A program made the translations under genes and the position numbers. From contig NZ_CALDGS010000084.1 in NCBI RefSeq assembly GCF_937941905.1, forward strand, positions 1 through 9,113: a stretch of DNA of 9,113 nt, in the 5' to 3' direction. The DNA comes from an uncultured Mycolicibacterium sp. (lineage in GTDB: Bacteria > Actinomycetota > Actinomycetes > Mycobacteriales > Mycobacteriaceae). Shown piece by piece: positions 1-7,901 of the stretch (position 1 is the stretch's first letter; the number at the start of each line of letters is the position of its first letter). The notes beneath the pieces were generated by a model that did not search any database, was not told the origin of the DNA, and was given only the letters and a program-made list of their open reading frames with translations.

Positions 1-1226
1 TCACGGTCAAGAAGCACCTGCGCGCCCAGGAGATCGCCGCGCAGAACCGGCTGCCGTGCATCTACCTGGTCGACTCCGGCGGCGCGTTCCTGCCGCTGCA
101 GGACGAGGTGTTCCCGGACCGCGACCACTTCGGCCGCATCTTCTACAACCAGGCCACCATGAGCGCGGCCGGCATCCCGCAGATCGCCGCCGTGCTCGGA
201 TCCTGCACCGCCGGCGGCGCCTACGTGCCGGCGATGAGCGACGAGACCGTGATCGTGCGTAACCAGGGCACCATCTTCCTGGGCGGACCGCCGCTGGTGA
301 AGGCCGCCACCGGCGAGGTGGTCACCGCCGAGGAGCTCGGCGGCGGTGATCTGCACGCCAGGACCTCCGGGGTGGTCGACCACCTCGCCCACGACGACCG
401 CGACGCGCTGCGCATCGTGCGCGAGATCGTGGCCACCCTCGGCCCGCGGCCCGAAACGCCCTGGCCGGTCGCCGAACCGGTGGACGCTGTCGCCGACCAG
501 ACCGAGCTCTACGACGTGGTGCCGGTGGACCCGCGGGTGCCCTACGACGTGCACGAGGTCGTCACCCGGATCGTCGACGGCGGCGAGTTCACCGAGTTCA
601 AGGCCGAATACGGCACCACCCTGGTCACCGGGTTCGCCCGCATCCACGGCCATCCGGTCGGCATCGTGGCCAACAACGGGGTGCTGTTCGGCGAATCGGC
701 GCTCAAGGGGGCCCATTTCATCGAACTGTGCGACAAACGGATGGTGCCGCTGCTGTTCCTGCAGAACATCAGCGGGTTCATGGTGGGCCGCGACTACGAG
801 GCCGGCGGCATCGCCAAGCACGGCGCCAAGATGGTCACCGCGGTGGCCTGCGCCCGGGTGCCCAAGCTCACCGTGGTGATCGGCGGCTCCTACGGCGCCG
901 GCAACTACTCGATGTGCGGGCGGGCGTACTCGCCGCGGTTCCTGTGGATGTGGCCCAACGCCCGCATCTCGGTGATGGGCGGGGAGCAGGCCGCCTCGGT
1001 GCTGGCCACCGTCCGCGGCGAGATGACCCCCGAGGAGGAGGAACGGTTCAAGGCGCCGATCCGCCAACAGTACGAGCGGCAGGGCAACCCCTACTACTCC
1101 ACCGCGCGGCTGTGGGACGACGGCGTCATCGACCCGGCCGACACCAGAACCGTGGTCGGGCTGGCACTGTCGGTCATCGGCCAGGCGCCCCTGGAGCCGG
1201 TCTCCTACGGCGTGTTCCGGATGTGA
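1..1226 (+). CDS. accD1: Methylcrotonyl-CoA carboxylase beta (carboxyltransferase) subunit AccD1, 5'-truncated
   Basis: Carboxyltransferase subunit of a biotin-dependent acyl-CoA carboxylase. It moves the carboxyl group from carboxybiotin on AccA1 to 3-methylcrotonyl-CoA, giving 3-methylglutaconyl-CoA in leucine breakdown. The first complete codon is at base 3 and 407 residues are visible. Family members are about 520-535 residues, so roughly 120 N-terminal residues lie outside the window. Visible crotonase-fold motifs are DSGGAFLP at the start, CTAGGAY at 204-224 (N-terminal half, acyl-CoA pocket) and GGSYGAGNYSMCGRA from 882 (C-terminal half, oxyanion region), followed by ARISVMGGEQAASVLAT. 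The GGGDLHARTSGVVDH segment resembles MCC beta subunits more than propionyl- or acetyl-CoA carboxylases; this specificity is inferred from family resemblance. The gene ends TGA at 1224-1226, four bases before accA1, its expected partner. No internal stop or frameshift was seen. Confidence 0.95.
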   Translation, partial: TVKKHLRAQEIAAQNRLPCIYLVDSGGAFLPLQDEVFPDRDHFGRIFYNQATMSAAGIPQIAAVLGSCTAGGAYVPAMSDETVIVRNQGTIFLGGPPLVKAATGEVVTAEELGGGDLHARTSGVVDHLAHDDRDALRIVREIVATLGPRPETPWPVAEPVDAVADQTELYDVVPVDPRVPYDVHEVVTRIVDGGEFTEFKAEYGTTLVTGFARIHGHPVGIVANNGVLFGESALKGAHFIELCDKRMVPLLFLQNISGFMVGRDYEAGGIAKHGAKMVTAVACARVPKLTVVIGGSYGAGNYSMCGRAYSPRFLWMWPNARISVMGGEQAASVLATVRGEMTPEEEERFKAPIRQQYERQGNPYYSTARLWDDGVIDPADTRTVVGLALSVIGQAPLEPVSYGVFRM

Positions 1227-1230
1227 TGCG

Positions 1231-3217
<1,987 letters not shown>

Positions 3218-3225
<8 letters not shown>

Positions 3226-4381
3226 TTTCCTGTCCACCGGCACGCTGCCGGACCACTACGTCGAACTCGCCCGCACCGTGCGGGATTTCGCCCAGCAGGT
3301 GGTGGCCCCGGTGGCCGCCAGGCACGACGCCGAACACTCCTTCCCCTACGAGGTGGTCGCCGGCATGGCCGAGATGGGCCTGTTCGGGCTGCCGTTCCCG
3401 GAGCGCTACGGCGGCATGGGCGGCGACTACTTCGCGCTCTGCCTGGCCCTGGAGGAGCTCGGCAAGGTCGACCAGTCGGTGGCGATCACCCTGGAGGCCG
3501 GGGTGTCGCTGGGCGCGATGCCGATCTACCGGTACGGCACCGAGGCGCAGAAAGAGCAGTGGCTGCCCCTGCTGGCCAGCGGAAAGGCGTTGGGCGCCTT
3601 CGGTCTCACCGAACCCGGTGGCGGCACCGACGCCGGCTCGACCCGCACCACCGCCCGGCTCGAGGACGGTCACTGGGTGATCAACGGCAGCAAGCAGTTC
3701 ATCACCAACTCCGGCACCGACATCACCCGGCTGGTCACCGTCACCGCCGTCACCGGCGAGAAACCCGATGGCGGCAAGGAGATCTCGTCGATCCTGGTAC
3801 CGGTGCCCACCCCCGGATTCACCGCCGAGCCGGCCTACGACAAGGTGGGCTGGAACGCCTCGGACACCCATCCGCTCACCTTCGACGACGTGCGGGTGCC
3901 GGAGGAGAACCTGCTCGGCGAACGGGGCCGCGGCTACGCCAACTTCCTGGCCATCCTCGACGAGGGTCGCATCGCGATCGCCGCCCTGGCCACCGGCGCG
4001 GCCCAGGGCTGCGTGGACGAAAGCGTCCGCTACGCCAAGGAACGCGAGGCCTTCGGCCGGCCGATCGGCGCCAACCAGGCCATCGCCTTCAAGATCGCCC
4101 GGATGGAGGCCCGCGCCCACGCCGCCCGCACCGCCTACTACGACGCGGCCGCACTCATGCTGGCCGGCAAGCCGTTCAAGAAGCAGGCCGCGATCGCCAA
4201 GATGATCGCCAGCGAGGCGGCGATGGACAACGCCCGCGACGCCACCCAGATCTTCGGCGGCTACGGGTTCATGAACGAGTTCCCGGTCGCCCGCCACTAC
4301 CGCGACAGCAAGATCCTCGAGATCGGGGAGGGGACCACGGAGGTGCAGCTGATGCTGATCGGCCGGGAGCTCGGACTGTGA
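3218..4381 (+). CDS. fadE19: Acyl-CoA dehydrogenase FadE19 (short branched-chain / isovaleryl-CoA type)
   Basis: 387-residue FAD-dependent acyl-CoA dehydrogenase that introduces the alpha-beta double bond. In this operon the expected reaction is isovaleryl-CoA to 3-methylcrotonyl-CoA, feeding AccA1/AccD1; 2-methylbutyryl- or isobutyryl-CoA are alternatives. Visible family features are the N-terminal helical domain, the beta-domain signature AFGLTEPGGGTDAGSTRT followed by WVINGSKQFITNSG, and the C-terminal helical domain with QIFGGYGFMNEFPVARHYRD and IGEGTTEVQ. Glu371 in IGEGT sits at the usual catalytic-base position. The alternative position used by mammalian isovaleryl-CoA dehydrogenase (E254) aligns with Gly250 in LDEGRI. 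The ATG start overlaps the end of accA1 by eight bases (ATGACTGA), and the stop overlaps the next start. The electron acceptor would be electron-transfer flavoprotein, not encoded here. Family assignment is secure; exact substrate is inference. Confidence 0.93.
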
Positions 4382-4872
4382 GCGACACCGGAAAGGTCGT
4401 CGAACAGCGCGGCCTGTGGTTCGAGGAGTTCGAGGTCGGCACCACCTACCTGCACCGGCCCGGCCGCACCATCACCGAGGCCGACAACGTGCTGTTCACC
4501 ACGCTGACCATGAACACCCAGGCGCTGCACCTCGACGCGGCGTTCGCCGATGCGCTGCCGCCGTTCAACCAGCGGCTGGTCAACTCGATGTTCACGCTGT
4601 CGACGCTGGTCGGCCTGTCGGTGGCGCAGCTGACCCAGGGCACCATCGTGGCCAACCTCGGGTTCAGCGAGATCGCCTTCCCCAAACCGGTGTTCCACGG
4701 CGACACCCTCTACGCCGAGACCCTGGTCACCGACAAACGGGCGTCGCAGAGCCGGCCCGGCGAGGGCATCGTCACCCTGCTGCACACCGGGCGCAATCAG
4801 CACGGCGACGTGGTGGCCACCGCGGTGCGCAAGACCCTGGTGCGGATGCGGCCCGCGGAGGCGGTCCGGTGA
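4378..4872 (+). CDS. MaoC-like hydratase, Rv2499c family (probable itaconyl-CoA / 3-methylglutaconyl-CoA hydratase)
   Basis: 164-residue single hot-dog domain protein of the MaoC/(R)-specific enoyl-CoA hydratase family. The start is GTG 4378, overlapping the fadE19 stop as GTGA and preceded by GGGAG at 4365-4369 with an eight-base spacer. The frame is also open upstream, but only as an Arg/Pro-rich shadow of fadE19. The protein begins LWFEEFEVGTTY (residues 13-24), then TITEADNVLF and TLTMNTQALHLD, and ends with the substrate-loop segment FPKPVFHGDTLYAET. The usual hydratase motif G-D-x-N-P-[LIV]-H appears here as M-N46-T-Q-A-L-H51, so the catalytic His is kept but the Asp is Asn. From memory, the M. 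tuberculosis orthologue Rv2499c acts as a hydratase for itaconyl-CoA, working with the lyase encoded next. Sitting between the carboxylase and the lyase, it probably also hydrates 3-methylglutaconyl-CoA; that step is inference. Confidence 0.85.
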   Translation: MSDTGKVVEQRGLWFEEFEVGTTYLHRPGRTITEADNVLFTTLTMNTQALHLDAAFADALPPFNQRLVNSMFTLSTLVGLSVAQLTQGTIVANLGFSEIAFPKPVFHGDTLYAETLVTDKRASQSRPGEGIVTLLHTGRNQHGDVVATAVRKTLVRMRPAEAVR

Positions 4873-5687
4873 CGCTCACCGCCACCGGCCCGGCCTGGCT
4901 GTTCTGCCCCGCCGACCGGCCGGAACGGTTCGCCAAGGCCGCCGCCGCGGCCGACGTGGTGATCCTCGACCTCGAGGACGGGGTGGCCGCCAAGGACCGC
5001 GAGGCCGCCCGCGCCGCGCTGGTCGACACCCCGCTGGACCCGGCGCGCACCGTGGTGCGGGTCAACCCGGTCGGCACCCCCGACCACGAGCGCGACCTGG
5101 CCGCCCTGGCCCGCACCGGGTACACCACCGTGATGCTGGCCAAGAGCGAGTCGGCCGCCCAGGTGCGCGGGCTGGCCCCGCTGGCCGTGGTGGTGCTCGT
5201 CGAGACCCCGCTGGGGGCGCTCAACGTCGCCGAGATGGCCCGCGCCGACAACGCCTGGGCCCTGATGTGGGGCGCGGAGGACCTGTTCGCCGTCACCGGC
5301 GGCACCAGCAACCGCCGTCCCGACGGCGGCTACCGCGACGTGGCGGTGCACGTGCGGTCCCAGACCCTGCTGGCCGCCAAGGCCTACGGCCGGCTCGCCC
5401 TGGACTCGGTGTATCTCAACCTCGACGACCTCGACGGGCTGCGCGCCGAGGCCGACGACGCCGTCGCCGTCGGCTTCGACGCCAAGGTGGCCCTGCACCC
5501 CAAACAGGTCGCGGTCATCCGGGACGCCTACGCGCCCACCCCCGAACAGCTGGAATGGGCCAGACACGTGCTGGACGCCGCGCGCGAACAGCGGGGCGCG
5601 TTCCAGCTCGGGGGCATAATGGTGGATGCCCCGGTGCTGCGGCGAGCTGAGCGGATCATCGGCCTGGCGCCCGACCCCGGCGCCTGA
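4869..5687 (+). CDS. citE: CitE-like beta-hydroxyacyl-CoA lyase (Rv2498c family: citramalyl-/HMG-CoA lyase)
   Basis: 272-residue TIM-barrel lyase of the HpcH/HpaI-CitE superfamily, acting on 3-hydroxyacyl-CoAs. The start GTG 4869 overlaps the hydratase stop as GTGA and has GGAGG at 4857-4861 with a seven-base spacer. Visible motifs are WLFCPADRPERFAKA near the N-terminus, VILDLEDGV (31-39), Arg64 in RVNP, Glu112 in LVETPLGA and Asp138 in MWGAEDL. E112 and D138 are the expected Mg ligands and R64 a substrate contact. The C-terminus has CitE-type FDAKVALHPKQ. The name citE misleads: no citrate lyase alpha or acyl-carrier subunits accompany it. The M. tuberculosis orthologue is reported as a bifunctional lyase for (S)-citramalyl-CoA (itaconate dissimilation) and (R)-3-hydroxy-3-methylglutaryl-CoA (leucine), which fits this operon as the last carbon-splitting step, giving acetyl-CoA plus pyruvate or acetoacetate. 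Length equals the roughly 273-residue orthologue. Confidence 0.92.
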   Translation: MTLTATGPAWLFCPADRPERFAKAAAAADVVILDLEDGVAAKDREAARAALVDTPLDPARTVVRVNPVGTPDHERDLAALARTGYTTVMLAKSESAAQVRGLAPLAVVVLVETPLGALNVAEMARADNAWALMWGAEDLFAVTGGTSNRRPDGGYRDVAVHVRSQTLLAAKAYGRLALDSVYLNLDDLDGLRAEADDAVAVGFDAKVALHPKQVAVIRDAYAPTPEQLEWARHVLDAAREQRGAFQLGGIMVDAPVLRRAERIIGLAPDPGA

Positions 5688-5744
5688 CCGGCAGCCCCGA
5701 CCAGGGCCCGAGCGCAACCCGTCGCCGCGCCGACACCTCGCGCA

Positions 5745-5767
5745 GTGACGGCGGGACATGCCGTCAC
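5745..5767. promoter_or_regulatory. Perfect inverted repeat in the citE-bkdA gap (candidate operator or mRNA hairpin)
   Basis: GTGACGGC at 5745-5752 and GCCGTCAC at 5760-5767 are exact reverse complements, separated by seven bases (GGGACAT). The repeat lies in the only sizeable intergenic gap of the window (5688-5781) and ends four bases before the bkdA Shine-Dalgarno. No T-run follows, so it does not look like an intrinsic terminator. It could bind a dimeric regulator, or fold in the mRNA and set bkdA translation or mRNA stability relative to citE. The single arm GCCGTCAC also occurs in coding sequence (3746-3753, 5289-5296, 8309-8316), so one arm alone means little. The inverted repeat is certain; the function is unknown. 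No convincing -10/-35 promoter was recognised in the gap. Confidence 0.45.
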
Positions 5768-5770
5768 CGG

Positions 5771-5777
5771 AAGGAGG
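5771..5777 (+). promoter_or_regulatory. Strong Shine-Dalgarno for bkdA
   Basis: AAGGAGG is a near-perfect anti-16S match. It stands four bases before ATG 5782 and ten before an in-frame GTG at 5788. It rules against the earlier in-frame ATG at 5758, which lies upstream of it inside the inverted repeat's loop. Because bkdA does not overlap citE, it needs its own initiation signal, unlike the coupled genes around it. Confidence 0.7.
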
Positions 5778-5781
5778 CGGT

Positions 5782-6879
5782 ATGGCCGTGCAACCGGACC
5801 CGGCCGGCGGGTTCGACCCCGAACCCGTTCGACTCGTTGCGCCCGACGGCGCGCCCACCGCCGAGACTCGGTACGGCCGCGAGCTGCCGCCGGAGACCCT
5901 CGCCTGGCTCTACGAGCTCATGGTCGCCACGCGCGAGCTCGACACCGAATTCGTCAACCTGCAACGCCAGGGTGAGCTGGCGCTGTACGCGTCCTGCCGC
6001 GGCCAGGAGGCCGCCCAGGTCGGAGCGGCCGCACCGCTGCGCAAGACCGACTGGCTCTTCCCGCAGTACCGCGAGCTCGGCGCGTTCCTGACCCGTGGCA
6101 TCAGCGGGGCCCAGATGAGCGCGGTGTGGCGGGGCAGTTGGCACGGCGGTCTCGGCTTCACCGGCAAATGCGTTGCGCCGATCGCGATCCCGATCGCCAC
6201 CCAGACACTGCACGCGGTCGGTGCGGCGATGGCCGCACAGCGTCTCGGCGAGGACTCGGTCACCGTGGCGTTCCTCGGCGACGGTGCCACCAGCGAGGGC
6301 GACGCCCACGAGGCGCTCAACTTCGCCGCGGTGTTCGGGGCGCCCTGCGTGTTCTGGGTGCAGAACAACCAGTGGGCGATCTCGGTGCCGGTGCGCCACC
6401 AGCACGCCGCGCCCACGCTGGCCCACCGCGGCATCGGCTACGGCATCCCCGCGGTGCGGGTGGACGGCAACGACGTGCTGGCCTGTTTCGCGGTGATGGC
6501 CGAGGCCGCCCGCCGCGCCCGCACCGGCGGCGGTCCCACCCTGGTCGAGGCCGTCACCTACCGGATGGGCCCGCACACCACCTCCGACGACCCCACCCGC
6601 TACCGCTCCGAGCGCGAGCTGCAGGAGTGGGCCGCCCGCGACCCGATCGACCGCTACCGCCGCTACCTGCGCGGTCTCGGGGTGTGGACCGAGCGGCTGG
6701 AACAGCGCGCGACCGGCCGCGCGGCCCGGCTGCGCGCCGAGGTGCGCGCGGCCGTCGTCGACGCCCCCGACCCGCCGGTGACCGACCTGTTCGACACGGT
6801 CTACCAGGACATCACCGGCGAGCTGGTGCGCCAGCGCGACGCCCTGGTCGCCGAACTGGCGAAGGAGGCCCGAGCATGA
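5782..6879 (+). CDS. bkdA: Branched-chain 2-oxoacid dehydrogenase E1 alpha subunit
   Basis: 365-residue alpha half of the thiamine-diphosphate E1 component, which decarboxylates branched 2-oxoacids and passes the acyl group to lipoyl-E2 (BkdC). The thiamine-diphosphate motif is clear: GDGATSEGD starting at G166-D167-G168 and ending with N195-N196 in VQNNQWAIS. Other E1-alpha features are ELDTEFVNLQRQGELALY, ASCRGQEAAQVG, DWLFPQYRELG and the active-site loop YRMGPHTTSDDPTRYRS (260-276) containing His265. In the mammalian loop the first phosphorylated serine aligns with Thr266. The M. tuberculosis orthologue (367 residues, often labelled pdhA) is part of a branched-chain rather than pyruvate complex, and the leucine-specific genes upstream support that here. 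The start is chosen by AAGGAGG at 5771-5777; 5758 and 5788 are alternatives. The 3' end overlaps bkdB by four bases. Confidence 0.94.
   Translation: MAVQPDPAGGFDPEPVRLVAPDGAPTAETRYGRELPPETLAWLYELMVATRELDTEFVNLQRQGELALYASCRGQEAAQVGAAAPLRKTDWLFPQYRELGAFLTRGISGAQMSAVWRGSWHGGLGFTGKCVAPIAIPIATQTLHAVGAAMAAQRLGEDSVTVAFLGDGATSEGDAHEALNFAAVFGAPCVFWVQNNQWAISVPVRHQHAAPTLAHRGIGYGIPAVRVDGNDVLACFAVMAEAARRARTGGGPTLVEAVTYRMGPHTTSDDPTRYRSERELQEWAARDPIDRYRRYLRGLGVWTERLEQRATGRAARLRAEVRAAVVDAPDPPVTDLFDTVYQDITGELVRQRDALVAELAKEARA
6861..6868 (+). promoter_or_regulatory. Strong Shine-Dalgarno for bkdB inside the bkdA 3' end
   Basis: GAAGGAGG lies within the final codons of bkdA, seven bases before ATG 6876. It gives bkdB ideal initiation in addition to the ATGA stop-start coupling, consistent with equal production of the alpha and beta chains of the E1 heterotetramer. 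It also shows that the long open frame upstream of 6876 is not part of bkdB. Confidence 0.75.
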
Positions 6880-7901
6880 CCCAGATCGTGGAACGGCCGC
6901 CGGAGCGGACCGCACCCGCGGCGACGACCGAACCGACCATGGTCGCCGCGATCAACCGGGCCCTGCGCGACGCGATGGCCGCCGACGAGCGGGTGGTGGT
7001 GTTCGGGGAGGACGTGGCGACCCTGGGCGGGGTGTTCCGGGTGACCGACGGGCTGGCCGAGACCTTCGGCGAGCAACGGTGTTTCGACACCCCGCTGGCC
7101 GAGTCGGCGATCATCGGGATCGCCGTCGGCATGGCGCTGCGCGGGCTGGTGCCGGTGCCGGAGATCCAGTTCGACGGCTTCAGCTACCCGGCGTTCGACC
7201 AGATCGTCAGCCACCTGGCGAAGTACCGGATGCGCACCCACGGCGAGGTGTCCATGCCGGTCACGGTGCGCATCCCGTCCTTCGGCGGAATCGGTGCGGT
7301 GGAACACCATTCGGAGTCCACCGAGACCTACTGGCTGCACACCGCGGGGCTCAAGGTGGTCACCCCGGCCACCCCGGCCGACGCCTACTGGCTGCTGCGG
7401 CACGCGATCGCCGACCCCGATCCGGTGCTGTTCCTGGAACCGAAGCGGCGCTACTGGACCCGCGGCGTGGTCGACACCGCCACCCCGGCACCGGCCATCG
7501 GCGCCGCGCTGGTGCGCCGGCCCGGCCGCGACGTCACCGTCGTCACCTACGGACCGCTGGTCGACACCGCGCTGTCGGCCGCCGGGCTCGCCGCCGACCG
7601 CGGCTGGGAGCTCGAGGTGGTCGACCTGCGCTCGCTCAACCCGCTGGACTTCGACACCGTCGCCGACTCGGTGCGCCGCACCGGACGGGCGGTGGTGCTG
7701 CACGAGGGGCCGCGCACCCTGGGGTTCGGCGCCGAACTGGCCGCCCGCATCTCCGAGGAACTGTTCTACGACCTGGAGGCCCCGGTACTGCGGGCCACCG
7801 GATTCGACACCCCCTACCCGCCGGCGCGCCTGGAGCGGCTGTGGTTGCCCGGGCCGGACCGGCTGCTGGACTGCGTGGAACGGGCGATGAGGCTGCCATG
7901 A
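6876..7901 (+). CDS. bkdB: Branched-chain 2-oxoacid dehydrogenase E1 beta subunit
   Basis: 341-residue beta half of the E1 component, forming an alpha2-beta2 heterotetramer with BkdA. The N-terminus has a short Pro/Thr-rich leader (about residues 7-20) before the conserved MVAAINRALRDAMAADERVVVFGEDV. Key positions visible are Glu76 in DTPLAESAIIG, expected to activate the thiamine aminopyrimidine ring, and the paired His144/His145 in GAVEHHSES, the active-site histidine region. PEIQFDGFSYPAFDQIVSHLAKYR is the conserved subunit-interface segment, quoted here as PEIQF...AKYR, and FLEPKRRYW follows. The C-terminal transketolase-type domain contains VVDLRSLNPLDFDTV and VVLHEGPRTLGFGAE. The ATG start overlaps the bkdA stop (ATGA) with a strong Shine-Dalgarno, and the stop overlaps the bkdC start the same way. 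Length agrees with the roughly 348-residue M. tuberculosis orthologue (often labelled pdhB). No defects seen. Confidence 0.95.
   Translation: MTQIVERPPERTAPAATTEPTMVAAINRALRDAMAADERVVVFGEDVATLGGVFRVTDGLAETFGEQRCFDTPLAESAIIGIAVGMALRGLVPVPEIQFDGFSYPAFDQIVSHLAKYRMRTHGEVSMPVTVRIPSFGGIGAVEHHSESTETYWLHTAGLKVVTPATPADAYWLLRHAIADPDPVLFLEPKRRYWTRGVVDTATPAPAIGAALVRRPGRDVTVVTYGPLVDTALSAAGLAADRGWELEVVDLRSLNPLDFDTVADSVRRTGRAVVLHEGPRTLGFGAELAARISEELFYDLEAPVLRATGFDTPYPPARLERLWLPGPDRLLDCVERAMRLP

Noticed and set aside
3559..4377. Open frame running upstream of the MaoC hydratase through fadE19
   Set aside because: The upstream part is an Arg/Pro/Gly-rich shadow of fadE19. The hydratase family starts at GTG 4378, with its own Shine-Dalgarno and a GTGA overlap. 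The upstream extensions of citE, bkdB and bkdC are likewise shadows.
4869..5687. Citrate lyase beta subunit (implied by the name citE)
   Set aside because: No citrate lyase alpha, acyl-carrier or ligase genes are nearby. The operon context and short length match the stand-alone acyl-CoA lyase of the Rv2498c type.
5688..5781. Intrinsic terminator between citE and bkdA
   Set aside because: The hairpin is followed by a purine-rich Shine-Dalgarno rather than a T-run, and bkdA starts at once.
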